Part shown: one piece after another, positions 51,432 to 60,098 of the stretch | Numbering within the stretch: position 1 is the first letter of the stretch | Layout: every line of letters starts with the position of its first letter | Assembly (NCBI RefSeq): GCF_021398735.1 | Contig: NZ_CP090349.1 | Location: forward strand, 5,702,001-5,766,000 | Direction: 5' to 3' | Source: Methylobacterium oryzae | Lineage (GTDB): Bacteria > Pseudomonadota > Alphaproteobacteria > Rhizobiales > Beijerinckiaceae | Length of the DNA stretch: 64,000 nucleotides | Program-made: the position numbers and the translations under genes | Notes under the pieces: generated by a model | The model's input: the letters and a program-made list of their open reading frames with translations, nothing else | Database searches by the model: none | What the model was told of the DNA's origin: nothing

Positions 51432-52067
51432 ATGGGAACGACGCTGACGGCCGGCGCGGTGCGCCGGACATCGCCCGCGGCGCGCCTCCTCGGCGTGCTC
51501 TCGGTGATCCTGGTGGCCGCGGGTCTCTCCGGCTGCGGGGCGGTCAACCGGGTGCCGACGCTGCAGGAGCAGGCCAAATCCGCGTGGAGCGAGGTGCAGA
51601 ACCAGTACCAGCGGCGGGCCGACCTGATCCCCAACCTCGTCGAGACCGTGAAGGGCTACGCGCAGCAGGAGAAGGACGTGCTGATCGGCGTCACCGAGGC
51701 GCGCGCCAAGGCGTCCAGCGTGAAGGTCGACGCCTCCACGGTCAGCGATCCGCAGAAGTTCAAGGAGTACCAGGACGCCCAGAACCAGCTCTCGGGCGCG
51801 CTCGGACGCCTGCTGGTGACGGTGGAGCGGTATCCCGACCTCAAGTCGAACCAGAACTTCCTCGCCCTGCAATCCCAGCTGGAGGGCACCGAGAACCGCA
51901 TCGCGGTGGCGCGGCGCGACTACATCACGGCCGTGCAGGCCTACAACACCGAGGTGCGCACGATCCCGGGCCGCTGGATCGCGGCCGTGCTGTACCCCGA
52001 CGCCAAGCCGATGGAGACCTTCACGGCGACGCCGAACGCCGACCGGCCGCCGAACGTGAAGTTCTAG
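51432..52067 (+). CDS. LemA-family lipoprotein
   Basis: 211 residues. A hydrophobic start ends with the lipobox LSGC (in VILVAAGLSGCGAVN), so the mature protein is probably anchored by lipid. The LemA domain follows: WSEVQNQYQRRADLIPNLVETVKGYAQQEKDVL, VTVERYPDLKSNQNFLALQSQLEGTENRIAVARRDY, and PGRWIAAVL. ATG 51432 with GGGGGA upstream is chosen; upstream GTG 51390 would add 14 residues. Followed by two TPM genes at 1-bp and overlapping spacing, a set found together in many bacteria. Confidence 0.9.
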   Translation: MGTTLTAGAVRRTSPAARLLGVLSVILVAAGLSGCGAVNRVPTLQEQAKSAWSEVQNQYQRRADLIPNLVETVKGYAQQEKDVLIGVTEARAKASSVKVDASTVSDPQKFKEYQDAQNQLSGALGRLLVTVERYPDLKSNQNFLALQSQLEGTENRIAVARRDYITAVQAYNTEVRTIPGRWIAAVLYPDAKPMETFTATPNADRPPNVKF

Positions 52068-52068
52068 G

Positions 52069-52914
52069 ATGCGGCGCGTGGGGCGGCGCGTAGGACCGAC
52101 CATGACCCGGACCCGGGGCGGGATCCTGCCCGACCGGGTGCGGCTCGCCCTGTCGCTCGCCGTCCTGGCGGCCTGCCTGACGGTCTTCGCGCTCGGGGCG
52201 CTGGGGGCCGAGCTGACCTTCCCGGCGCTGACCGGCCGCGTCGTCGACGCGGCCGGCATCCTGACGCCGGAGCAGCGCGGCACCCTCGAGGCCAAGCTGA
52301 AGGCGCACGAGGACAAGACCTCGGACCAAGTGGTCGTCGCCACGGTGCCGAACCTGCAGGGCACGACCGTCGAGGACTACGCCAACCGCCTGTTCCGGGA
52401 CTGGAAACTCGGGCAGGCCAAGACCAACAACGGCGTCCTGCTGCTGGTGGCCCCGAGCGAGCGGAAGGTCCGGATCGAGGTCGGCTACGGCCTGGAGGGG
52501 GCGCTGACCGACGCCCTGTCCAAGGTGATCATCGCCGGCGCCATCACGCCGCGCTTCAAGACCGGCGACTATTTCGGCGGCCTCGACGCCGGCGTCGACG
52601 GCATCCTGTCGATCCTGGCCGGCGACGCGCAGGACTGGCAGCGCAAGCCGCAGGTGCGGTCCGACGAGGTCGATCCCGCCCAGGTGGCGGTCTTCGTCGT
52701 CCTGCTCCTGATCGTGGTGTTCGTCGCGTGGCGCATGAGCCGGGGCGGCCGGTCGGGACCCGGCGGCCTCGTCATCCTGCCGGGCCCCGGCTCGGGCGGG
52801 TGGGGCGGCGGCTTCTCGGACGGCGGGTCGGGCGGCTCCTCGGGCGGTTTCGACGGTGGATTTTCCGGCGGCGGCGGCTCGTCGGGCGGCGGAGGGGCCT
52901 CCGGTGACTGGTAG
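52069..52914 (+). CDS. TPM-domain (YgcG-type) envelope protein
   Basis: 281 residues. A signal or anchor segment (about 25-48), then a TPM domain (about 55-190; VVDAAGILTPEQRGTLEAKL, DKTSDQVVVATVPNLQG, TNNGVLLLVAPSERKVRIEVGYGLEGALTD), a second membrane segment (VAVFVVLLLIVVFVAW), and a Gly/Ser-rich tail. Such proteins sit in the inner membrane with the TPM domain outside. It starts 1 bp after the lemA stop (TAGGATG). Role unclear; linked with LemA. Confidence 0.9.
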   Translation: MRRVGRRVGPTMTRTRGGILPDRVRLALSLAVLAACLTVFALGALGAELTFPALTGRVVDAAGILTPEQRGTLEAKLKAHEDKTSDQVVVATVPNLQGTTVEDYANRLFRDWKLGQAKTNNGVLLLVAPSERKVRIEVGYGLEGALTDALSKVIIAGAITPRFKTGDYFGGLDAGVDGILSILAGDAQDWQRKPQVRSDEVDPAQVAVFVVLLLIVVFVAWRMSRGGRSGPGGLVILPGPGSGGWGGGFSDGGSGGSSGGFDGGFSGGGGSSGGGGASGDW

Positions 52915-53536
52915 ACGCGCGGCTGTCCTGACTCCGGAAGCGCGGGAGCGGCTCGCCCAGGCGGTCGGGCGCGCGGAGGCCGGGACCTCCGGCGAGATCG
53001 TCGTGATGGTGAGCCGACGCGCCGGCGCCTACCGCTCGATCGTGCTGCTCACCGCCCTCGTCGCGGCGCTGGTCCTGCCCTGGCCGCTGATCGCCCTGAC
53101 GGCCTGGAGCGCCGCGTCGATCCTGCTGGCGCAGGCAGCCCTCGTGACGGCGATCCTCGCGGCGAGCCAGAACGAGCGGCTGCGCATGGCCCTGGTGCCG
53201 CGCCGTCTGCGCCGCGCCCGCGCCCGGGAGGCGGCCCGGCGGGCCTTCTGGTCGCGCGGCCTGAGCCTGACGCGCCGGCGCACCGGCATCCTGCTCTACC
53301 TGTCGCTCGCCGAGCGGCACGCCGAGATCGTCACCGATCTCGGCGTCCTGCGGGAGATCCCGCCCTCCGCCTGGGACGGGATCCTCGCCGAGCTCATACC
53401 GGCGCTCGGGCGCGGCGCGATCGAGGACGGCCTGACGGCGGCGGTCGCGCGCGTCGGGGCCTGCCTGGCGGAGCATCTCCCCGCGGGCCCGGGCGATCCC
53501 GACGAGCTGCCGAACCGGGTCGTCGTGGTCGACTGA
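52904..53536 (+). CDS. TPM-domain membrane protein
   Basis: 210 residues. TPM-like parts LTPEARERLAQAVGRAEAGTSGEIVVMVSRR and ILLYLSLAERHAEIVTDLGVLREIPPSAWDGIL are split by two membrane segments (SIVLLTALVAALVLPWPLIA and SAASILLAQAALVTAILAA). GTG 52904 (TGRRAAVLTPEAR) has GGAGG 8 nt before it and overlaps the preceding gene by 11 bp. It completes the lemA-TPM-TPM set. Function unknown. Confidence 0.88.
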   Translation: MTGRRAAVLTPEARERLAQAVGRAEAGTSGEIVVMVSRRAGAYRSIVLLTALVAALVLPWPLIALTAWSAASILLAQAALVTAILAASQNERLRMALVPRRLRRARAREAARRAFWSRGLSLTRRRTGILLYLSLAERHAEIVTDLGVLREIPPSAWDGILAELIPALGRGAIEDGLTAAVARVGACLAEHLPAGPGDPDELPNRVVVVD

Positions 53537-53670
53537 CGGCGCCGCCGGCCGTCGCGGTCGGGCGTCCGTGACGCGTCATCCGAACGGTGGAGGCGCCGAA
53601 ATCCGGCAGGCCGCACGATCGCTGTGGCCTGTGACACTCCGATATTGCGTCGGACTTCAACCGGATGCCA

Positions 53671-53688
53671 TGGTGCGGCGCCGCACCA
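53671..53688. promoter_or_regulatory. 18-bp perfect palindrome upstream of the P450 operon
   Basis: TGGTGCGGCGCCGCACCA reads the same on both strands. It lies about 150 bp before the glycosyltransferase start, in a 303-bp gene-free stretch (53537-53839). A dimeric repressor of TetR or MarR type could bind; none is encoded next to it. Nothing else recognisable lies in the stretch. Confidence 0.5.
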
Positions 53689-53839
53689 AGCACCTTGGGG
53701 TTGTGTAACTGCGCTGGACCGGCCGCGATTTCCCCTGTGAGTCCGGCGCGCCGGGGGCCACGGGGCACCCGCGCGTGAAGGCGCCGGCACCCGAGCAGGA
53801 GCGACGCCGGCCCGACCGGGGGCGCTCGAGGAGGCCGTG

Positions 53840-55156
53840 ATGAAGATCCTGATCGCCGCGACGCCGCTCACCGGCCACGTGAACCCGCTCCTCGCCATCG
53901 GTCGGACGGTGGCGGCCCGGGGGGACGACGTCCTCGTGCTCACCGACCCGGCCTTCCGGCCGAAGGTCGAGGCGGCGGGCCTGCGCTTCACGCCCTACGC
54001 GGACAACCACGCGGCCGAGTACCGCGAGACCGAGCTGCCGGCCGGCCCGGAGCGCTACCGCCGCGAGTTCGAGCGGCGGTTCGTGGATCCGATGCCGGTC
54101 CAGGCCGCCGCCCTGCGGGCGCTGATCGCGGCCGAGGCGCCCGACGTGATCCTGGCCGGCAGCATGTTCCTGGGCGCGCTGCCGCTGCTGCTCGACAGCG
54201 CGCCGCGGCCGCCGATCGTGACCGTCAACGTCAGCATCCTGTTCCTCGACCGGCCCGACCACGCGCCCGTGGGCCTCGGCCTGCCGCCGGCCCGCGACCG
54301 GGACGATCTCGTCCGCTACGCGACCCTGAAGGCCGGCATGGACGCGGCCTTCGTCAACCCGGTGCGGGCCTACACGGACGCGAAGCTCGCCGCGCTCGGC
54401 CTGCCGCCCCTGCCGGCGTCCCTGCCCCACTCGATCGTGGTCCTGCCGGACCTGTTCCTGCAGCCGACCGTGCCGGGCTTCGAGTACGAGTACGGCACCC
54501 TGCCGCCCGGCCTGCGCTTCATCGGCCTGCTCGATCCGCCGACGCCGCCCGCGCCGCTCCCGGACTGGTGGCCCGATCTGGAGGCGGCGAACGCGGCGGG
54601 CCGGCCCGTCGTGCTGGTCACCCAGGGCACACTGGCCAACGCGGATTTCGGCGAGCTGGTCGAGCCGACACTGACCGCCCTGGCCGACCGGGACGATCTG
54701 CTGGTCCTGGCCACCACCGGCGGCCGCCCGGTGGACGCGCTGAAGGTTCCGGTCCCGGCCAACGCCCGGGTGTCGTGCTTCCTGCCGTTCCGCGAATTGC
54801 TGCCGCGGGTGAGCGTGCTGGTGACCAACGGCGGCTACGGCAGCGTCTCGCAGGCGCTCGCCGCCGGCGTGCCGATCGTGTCGGCCGGCCTGACCGAGGA
54901 CAAGGCGGAGGTGAACGCGCGCATCGGCTGGTCCGGCGTCGGGATCAACCTCGGGACCAGCGCGCCGGCCCCGGAGGCGGTCGGCGCCGCGGTGGCGCGG
55001 GTGCTCGGCGAGCCCGACTTCCGGGCGCGCGCCGGGGCGCTGCGGGACGCCTTCGCGGCCCGGGACGCCATGGCGTCGATCCTGACGGCTCTGGACGATC
55101 TCGCGCGCGCCGGGACCGATGCCGGGACCGCGCGCCGGCTGGCGAGGTCGGCGTGA
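53840..55156 (+). CDS. MGT-type family 1 glycosyltransferase
   Basis: 438 residues. The N-terminal ILIAATPLTGHVNPLLAIG contains the catalytic His typical of UGT/macrolide glycosyltransferases. The C-terminal donor-binding part has VLVTQGTLANADFGELVEPTL and LVTNGGYGSVSQALAAGVPIV, a variant of the HGGxGT donor loop (the His is Asn here). It probably moves a sugar from a UDP- or dTDP-sugar to a small hydrophobic acceptor. ATG 53840, with GAGGAGG before it, is chosen over GTG 53837. Its TGA overlaps the ferredoxin ATG. First gene of the P450 operon. Confidence 0.88.
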   Translation: MKILIAATPLTGHVNPLLAIGRTVAARGDDVLVLTDPAFRPKVEAAGLRFTPYADNHAAEYRETELPAGPERYRREFERRFVDPMPVQAAALRALIAAEAPDVILAGSMFLGALPLLLDSAPRPPIVTVNVSILFLDRPDHAPVGLGLPPARDRDDLVRYATLKAGMDAAFVNPVRAYTDAKLAALGLPPLPASLPHSIVVLPDLFLQPTVPGFEYEYGTLPPGLRFIGLLDPPTPPAPLPDWWPDLEAANAAGRPVVLVTQGTLANADFGELVEPTLTALADRDDLLVLATTGGRPVDALKVPVPANARVSCFLPFRELLPRVSVLVTNGGYGSVSQALAAGVPIVSAGLTEDKAEVNARIGWSGVGINLGTSAPAPEAVGAAVARVLGEPDFRARAGALRDAFAARDAMASILTALDDLARAGTDAGTARRLARSA

Positions 55157-55392
55157 TGCCGGCCTCCGACACCGCGGCGCTCCGGGTCGTCGTGGATCTC
55201 AACCGCTGCCAGGGCTACGCCCAGTGCTGCTACGCCGCGCCGGACGCCTTCGCGATCCGCGGCCACGAGATCCTGTTCTACGATCCCGCGCCGCCGGCCG
55301 ATCGCCGCGGCGCCATCGAGCGGGCCGTGCAGGCCTGCCCGGTCCGCGCCATCAGCCTCCAGGCCGGCCCGGACGACGGAGACGCGCCGTGA
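55156..55392 (+). CDS. Small [3Fe-4S]-type ferredoxin
   Basis: 78 residues. Cys18 and Cys24 in LNRCQGYAQC and Cys61 in ACPVRAI give the C-x5-C...C-P pattern of single-cluster ferredoxins that feed P450s; a Tyr replaces the middle Cys of a [4Fe-4S] motif. It should take electrons from the reductase just downstream and pass them to the P450. It is joined to the glycosyltransferase by TGATG and to the reductase by GTGA. GTG 55153 is an alternative start. Confidence 0.92.
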   Translation: MPASDTAALRVVVDLNRCQGYAQCCYAAPDAFAIRGHEILFYDPAPPADRRGAIERAVQACPVRAISLQAGPDDGDAP

Positions 55393-56714
55393 CCCCCGAA
55401 CCCGCCGGCATCGTCGTGGTCGGCGCCTCCCTCGCCGGCCTGCGCGGCGCCGAGACGCTGCGGCGGGGCGGGTACGACGGCCCGCTCACGCTGGTCGGCG
55501 CCGAGCCGTACCGGCCCTACGACCGGCCGCCCCTGTCGAAGCACGTGCTCGCCGGGGAACTCGCCGCCGACGCGACCCGGCTGCCGGAACTGGCGGATCT
55601 GCGCGCCCGCTGGCGTCTCGGGAGCCCGGCCGTCGCCCTCGACCGGGCAGCCCGCACGCTCCGGCTCGCCGACGGGTCGGCGCTGGCCTACGAGGCCCTG
55701 CTCATCGCCACCGGCGCCGAGGCCCGGCCCTGGCCGGCCGAGACCGGCGGCGGGCTCGCCGGCATCTTCACCCTGCGCGGGCGCGACGACGCGGCCGCCC
55801 TGCGGGACGCCCTGCTGGCGCGCCCGCGGCAGGTGCTCATCGTCGGCGGCGGCCTGATCGGTTGCGAGGCGGCCTCCTGCCTGCGCGACCTCGGCCTGCC
55901 CGTGACCCTGATCGACCCGAACGCCGCGCCCCTGGCCCGGGGTCTCGGGACCTTCGTCGGCGGCGTGATCGCCGAGCGTTTGCGCGAATCCGGCGCCACG
56001 TTCCACCCCGGCACGATGGTGCGGGCGTTCGAGGGCGACGCGGCGGGGCACGTCGCCCGGGCCCGGCTGGCGGACGGCAGCACCGTCGAGACCAACCTCG
56101 TCATCGCCGCCCTTGGGGCGACCCGGGCGACGGGCTGGCTGCGGGGCGCGGGCCTGCGCGCCGATGCCGGCGGCGTGACCTGCGACGCCGCCTGCCGGGT
56201 CCTCGACGCCGACGGGGTGCCCTGCCCGGACATCTACGCCGCGGGCGACGTCGCTCGGTGGCCGATCCCGCTCTACGGCAATCGGCTGATCGCCGTGGAG
56301 CACTGGGGCAACGCCGTCGAGCAGGCCGCCCACGCCGCGCGCAACATGCTGGCCGGCCCCGGCGAGCAGCGCCCCTACGGCCACCTGCCGGCCTTCTGGT
56401 CGAGCCAGTTCGGGATCAACATAAAGCTGGTCGGCCTCCCCGACGGCGCCGATTCCGTCGCGGTGGTGCAGGGGTCGCGGGCGTCCCGCCGCTTCCTCGC
56501 CGTCTACGGACGCGCCGGGCGCAGCATCGCGGCCGTCTCGTTCGATCAGGCGCGCTGGCTGCCGGCCTACGCGGAGGCGATCACGGCCGGCGACCCGTTC
56601 CCGCCGATCACCGACGCCACCGACCGGCCGCGCGTCGAGATGGCGGCCCCGGGCTTCCCGACACCGCGCCGCGCCGCCCCGGCGCCGCCTTCCACCGAGG
56701 CCGTCCATGTCTGA
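55389..56714 (+). CDS. NAD(P)H-dependent ferredoxin reductase (FAD)
   Basis: 441 residues. The FAD-binding IVVVGASLAGLRGAETLRRG, the PYRPYDRPPLSK motif of rubredoxin/putidaredoxin-reductase types, the NAD-binding VLIVGGGLIGCEAASCLRDLGL and CPDIYAAGDVARW are visible, with a C-terminal reductase dimer domain. It delivers electrons to the ferredoxin. GTG 55389 (TPEPAGIVVVG) overlaps the ferredoxin stop as GTGA. Its end overlaps the P450 start by 8 bp. Confidence 0.93.
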   Translation: MTPEPAGIVVVGASLAGLRGAETLRRGGYDGPLTLVGAEPYRPYDRPPLSKHVLAGELAADATRLPELADLRARWRLGSPAVALDRAARTLRLADGSALAYEALLIATGAEARPWPAETGGGLAGIFTLRGRDDAAALRDALLARPRQVLIVGGGLIGCEAASCLRDLGLPVTLIDPNAAPLARGLGTFVGGVIAERLRESGATFHPGTMVRAFEGDAAGHVARARLADGSTVETNLVIAALGATRATGWLRGAGLRADAGGVTCDAACRVLDADGVPCPDIYAAGDVARWPIPLYGNRLIAVEHWGNAVEQAAHAARNMLAGPGEQRPYGHLPAFWSSQFGINIKLVGLPDGADSVAVVQGSRASRRFLAVYGRAGRSIAAVSFDQARWLPAYAEAITAGDPFPPITDATDRPRVEMAAPGFPTPRRAAPAPPSTEAVHV

Positions 56715-57948
56715 CGACGCGCTGTTCGCCGCCGTGATGGATCCGGCCAACCGGGCCGACCCGTACCCGCTCTATCGACGGTTGCGGCAGCAGCCGGTCT
56801 CCCGCCAGCGCGACGGCAGCTACGTCGTCTCCACGCACGCGGCGATCCGCAGCCTGCTGTTCGACCCGCGGCTCAGCTCCGAGGATCTGCCACCGCCTCG
56901 GCGGCCCCGCACTGGCAATCCGCTCAAGGACCTGATCCTCAACCCGATCAAGAACCGCATCAGCGCCACGCACCGCCCGTTCATCTTCCGCGATCCCCCG
57001 GACCACGACCGGCTGCGCAGCCTGGTGATGCGGGAATTCTCGATCGCGCGGGTTCAGGCGCTGCGGCCGCGGATCGCCCGGGAGGTGGACGGCCTGATCG
57101 ACGCCTGCCGGGACCGGCGGGAGGTCTGTCTCGTGAGCGACCTCTCCTACCCGCTGCCGGTGACGGTGATCTGCGAGCTGCTCGGCGTGCCACGCGAGGA
57201 CGAGCCGCGGTTCCAGGCCTGGGCGACGCAGCTCGCCACGGCCGTCGAGCCGGACGCGCGCCACGACGACGCGACCCGGCGCCAGATCGTCGGCGCCTTC
57301 GACGAGATCGCCGCCTACATGCGCGACCTCATCCGCGAGAAACGGCGGCGCCCGGCCGACGACATGCTGAGCGGCCTCGCCGCCCCCGGTCCGGACGGCC
57401 GGAAGCAGATGAGCGACTTCGACCTCCTGTCGACGGCGGTCCTGCTGCTGGTCGCCGGTCACGAGACCACCGTGAACCTCATCACCAACGCCATGCTGAC
57501 CCTGCTCCGGCACCCCGAGGAGCTGGAGCGGCTCCGGGCCGATCCGGAGCGCGCGCCGCGGCTGATCGAGGAGGTCCTGCGCTACGAGCCGCCGGTGCAC
57601 TTCCGGACCCGCAAGGCCCTCGGCGCGATCGCGGTGGCCGGCGAGATGATCCCCAAGGGGGCACCCGTCATCCTGATGTTCGCCGCCGCGAACCGGGATC
57701 CCGACCGGTTCGCGGAGCCAGACCGCTTCGATCCCGACCGGGGCGACATCGAGCATTTCGGCTTCGGCGGGGGCCTGCACTACTGCGTCGGCGCGCCCCT
57801 GGCGCGGCTCGAGGCCGAGATCGCCCTGGTGGCGCTGAGCCGCCGCCTCGTCGCCCCGCGGCTCGCGGTCGATCCGCCGCCCTACCGGCCGGGCGCGTCG
57901 CTCCGGGGGCCCGAGCAGCTCGGCATCGGCATCGACGGGATCGCCTGA
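56707..57948 (+). CDS. Cytochrome P450
   Basis: 413 residues, soluble bacterial P450. I-helix AGHETT (250-255), ExxR E289-R292 (EEVLRYEPP), and heme-binding FGFGGGLHYCVGAP with the thiolate Cys360. It inserts oxygen into an unknown substrate using the ferredoxin and reductase encoded just before it. ATG 56707 overlaps the reductase stop by 8 bp. The family assignment and the link to a glycosyltransferase suggest hydroxylation followed by glycosylation. A parS-like site follows 46 bp later. Confidence 0.96.
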   Translation: MSDDALFAAVMDPANRADPYPLYRRLRQQPVSRQRDGSYVVSTHAAIRSLLFDPRLSSEDLPPPRRPRTGNPLKDLILNPIKNRISATHRPFIFRDPPDHDRLRSLVMREFSIARVQALRPRIAREVDGLIDACRDRREVCLVSDLSYPLPVTVICELLGVPREDEPRFQAWATQLATAVEPDARHDDATRRQIVGAFDEIAAYMRDLIREKRRRPADDMLSGLAAPGPDGRKQMSDFDLLSTAVLLLVAGHETTVNLITNAMLTLLRHPEELERLRADPERAPRLIEEVLRYEPPVHFRTRKALGAIAVAGEMIPKGAPVILMFAAANRDPDRFAEPDRFDPDRGDIEHFGFGGGLHYCVGAPLARLEAEIALVALSRRLVAPRLAVDPPPYRPGASLRGPEQLGIGIDGIA

Positions 57949-57993
57949 TCCGGACCGGGCCGGCGCGAGTCGTAAAGCGACGGTGAACGGGGC

Positions 57994-58009
57994 TGTTTCA
58001 CGTGAAACA
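57994..58009. other. parS-like centromere site
   Basis: TGTTTCACGTGAAACA is a perfect 16-bp palindrome identical to the well-known ParB-binding parS consensus. It lies in the 185-bp gap between the P450 and the alcohol dehydrogenase, outside any gene. I saw no second copy in the window. ParB spreading and SMC loading would happen here if real. Confidence 0.8.
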
Positions 58010-58133
58010 TTCGTAAACCCCTTCGCCGCGGTCGCCCGGACGGCGACGCCGGAACTTGGCCGTGCCGAGGCGGGCTTTACGGGAGAGCGGCCGAGACGGC
58101 CGCAATCCCGAGAGCTTCCGGAGAGACGACGCC

Positions 58134-59309
58134 ATGAAGGCATTGTGCTGGCACGGCCGCAACGACATCCGCTGCGACACGGTCCCGGATCCGGTCATCG
58201 AGGATTCCCGCGACGTCATCATCAAGGTGACGAGCTGCGCGATCTGCGGCTCGGACCTGCACCTGATGGACGGCCTGATGCCGACCATGAAGAGCGGCGA
58301 CGTCCTCGGCCACGAATTCATGGGCGAAGTCGTCGAGGTCGGACAGGGCTTCACCAAGTTCAAGAAGGGCGACCGGATCGTGGTGCCCTTCAACATCAAT
58401 TGCGGTGCATGCCGGCAGTGTAAGCTCGGCAACTTCTCGGTCTGCGAGCGGTCGAACCGCAACGCCGAGATGGCGGCCGCGCAGTTCGGCTACACGACGG
58501 CCGGCCTGTTCGGCTACTCGCACCTCACCGGCGGCTACGCGGGTGGCCAGGCCGAGTACGTGCGCGTGCCCATGGCGGACGTCGCCCCCATGAAGGTGCC
58601 GGACGGCATGGACGACGAATCCGTCCTGTTCCTCACCGACATCCTGCCCACCGGCTGGCAGGGCGCCGAGCACTGCGAGATCCGGGGCGGCGAGACGATC
58701 GCGGTCTGGGGCACCGGCCCGGTCGGCATCTTCGCGATCCAGTCCGCGAAGATCATGGGGGCCGAGCGGATCATCGCCATCGAGACCGTGCCCGAGCGGA
58801 TCGCCCTGGCCAAGAAGGCCGGTGCCACCGACGTCATCGACTTCATGAACGAGGACGTGTTCGAGCGGATCAAGGAGATCACCAAGGGCCAGGGCGCCGA
58901 CGGCGTGATCGACTGCGTCGGCATGGAGGCGAGCGCCGGCCACGGCGGCCTCACCGGCATGCTGTCGACGGTGCAGGAGAAGCTCACCGCCACCGAGCGC
59001 CCCTACGCGCTGGCCGAGGCCATCAACGCGGTCCGCCCCTGCGGGATCGTCTCGGTGCCGGGCGTCTACGGCGGCCCGATTCCGGTCAACATGGGGGCGA
59101 TCGTCCAGAAGGGCCTGACCCTCAAGAGCGGCCAGACGCACGTGAAGCGCTACCTCGAGCCGCTGACCAAGCTGATCCAAGAGGGCAAGATCGACATGAC
59201 CTCCTTGATCACCCACCGCTCGCAGGATCTCGCGGAGGGCCCGGACCTCTACAAGACCTTCCGCGACAAGAAGGACGGCTGCGTGAAGGTGGTGTTCCAC
59301 CTGAACTGA
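58134..59309 (+). CDS. Zinc-dependent alcohol/formaldehyde dehydrogenase
   Basis: 391 residues. Catalytic zinc ligands Cys38 (ICGSD), His60 and Glu61 (GHEF) are present, structural zinc Cys at 90, 93, 96 and 104. A glycine-rich GTGPVGIFAIQSAKIMG forms the NAD fold, and GGYAGGQAEYVRVPMAD with LTDILPTGW links it to glutathione-independent formaldehyde dehydrogenases and related class III-like enzymes. ATG 58134 (MKALCWHGRND) has GGAGAG upstream. In a methylotroph it might handle formaldehyde or other aldehydes. Confidence 0.9.
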   Translation: MKALCWHGRNDIRCDTVPDPVIEDSRDVIIKVTSCAICGSDLHLMDGLMPTMKSGDVLGHEFMGEVVEVGQGFTKFKKGDRIVVPFNINCGACRQCKLGNFSVCERSNRNAEMAAAQFGYTTAGLFGYSHLTGGYAGGQAEYVRVPMADVAPMKVPDGMDDESVLFLTDILPTGWQGAEHCEIRGGETIAVWGTGPVGIFAIQSAKIMGAERIIAIETVPERIALAKKAGATDVIDFMNEDVFERIKEITKGQGADGVIDCVGMEASAGHGGLTGMLSTVQEKLTATERPYALAEAINAVRPCGIVSVPGVYGGPIPVNMGAIVQKGLTLKSGQTHVKRYLEPLTKLIQEGKIDMTSLITHRSQDLAEGPDLYKTFRDKKDGCVKVVFHLN

Positions 59310-59315
59310 GGCGGC

Positions 59316-59346
59316 GGCGTCCCGGTCGGCGATCGGCCGGGACGCC
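59316..59346 (+). terminator. Hairpin after the alcohol dehydrogenase
   Basis: The 10-bp stem GGCGTCCCGG / CCGGGACGCC with an 11-nt loop starts 6 bp past the stop codon. The U-tract is weak (CCTCTCC), so confidence is moderate. Confidence 0.55.
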
Positions 59347-59423
59347 CCTCTCCGCCGGGCTGGGCGCGGCGTCCCGAAAGCGTGTAGAGCCGGCAACGCG
59401 CTCACCGACCACGCGGGGTGTCC

Positions 59424-60092
59424 ATGTGCAATCTCTACAGCCTGCGAACCGGCCCGGCGGACTTGCGCCGGGCCTTCGAGATCGCGGAGGATCGCACCGG
59501 AAACCTCCCGCTGTTGCCGGCTATCTTTCCCGACCAGCTGGCGCCTGTGGTCCTGAACGGCGCGACCGGCCGCGACCTCGCGATGATGCGCTGGGGCATG
59601 CCGGGGCCGAAGGCGTTCGGCGAGCATCCGATCACCAACGTGCGCAACGTCGCGAGCCCGCACTGGCGGCCCTGGCTCGGGGTCGCCCATCGCTGCCTCG
59701 TGCCGGTCACCGCCTTCAGCGAGTACGCCGACACCAAGCCGCGCAAGACGCCGGTCTGGTTCGCCCTCGACGAGGACCGGCCGCTCTTCGCCTTCGCGGG
59801 GATCTGGCGGCCCTGGACCGGCGTGCGGGGCACGAAGCGCGAGAACCCCGACCGGGTCGCGGAGGAGCACCGGCTCTTCGCCTTCCTGACCACGGAGGCG
59901 AACGGCGTCGTCGGGCCGGTCCATCCCAAGGCGATGCCGGTCCTGCTCACGAAGCCGGAGGAGTGGGCGACGTGGCTGGAGGCGCCGACCGCGGAGGCGC
60001 TCCGGCTCCAGCGGCCGCTTCCGGACGCGGCGATGCGCGAGGTCGCCCGCGGCGCGCGCTCGGACGGGCCCGAGGCCGAAGCCGAGGCGTGA
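59424..60092 (+). CDS. SOS response-associated peptidase (SRAP/HMCES-type)
   Basis: 222 residues. The mature protein must begin with Cys2; ATG 59424 gives Met-Cys-Asn-Leu-Tyr, so this start is chosen over the in-frame GTG 59418. Other motifs are NVRNVASPHWRPWLGVAHRCLVPVTAFSEYAD, where FYEW is replaced by FSEY, and VHPKAMPVLL carrying the active His. SRAP proteins form a thiazolidine crosslink with abasic sites in single-stranded DNA. It follows the dehydrogenase hairpin and is convergent with the transglycosylase. Confidence 0.93.
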   Translation: MCNLYSLRTGPADLRRAFEIAEDRTGNLPLLPAIFPDQLAPVVLNGATGRDLAMMRWGMPGPKAFGEHPITNVRNVASPHWRPWLGVAHRCLVPVTAFSEYADTKPRKTPVWFALDEDRPLFAFAGIWRPWTGVRGTKRENPDRVAEEHRLFAFLTTEANGVVGPVHPKAMPVLLTKPEEWATWLEAPTAEALRLQRPLPDAAMREVARGARSDGPEAEAEA

Positions 60093-60098
60093 GAGGCG

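Noticed and set aside
59418..59423. GTG start two codons earlier for the SRAP gene
   Set aside because: It would bury the essential Cys2, so ATG 59424 is required by the family mechanism.
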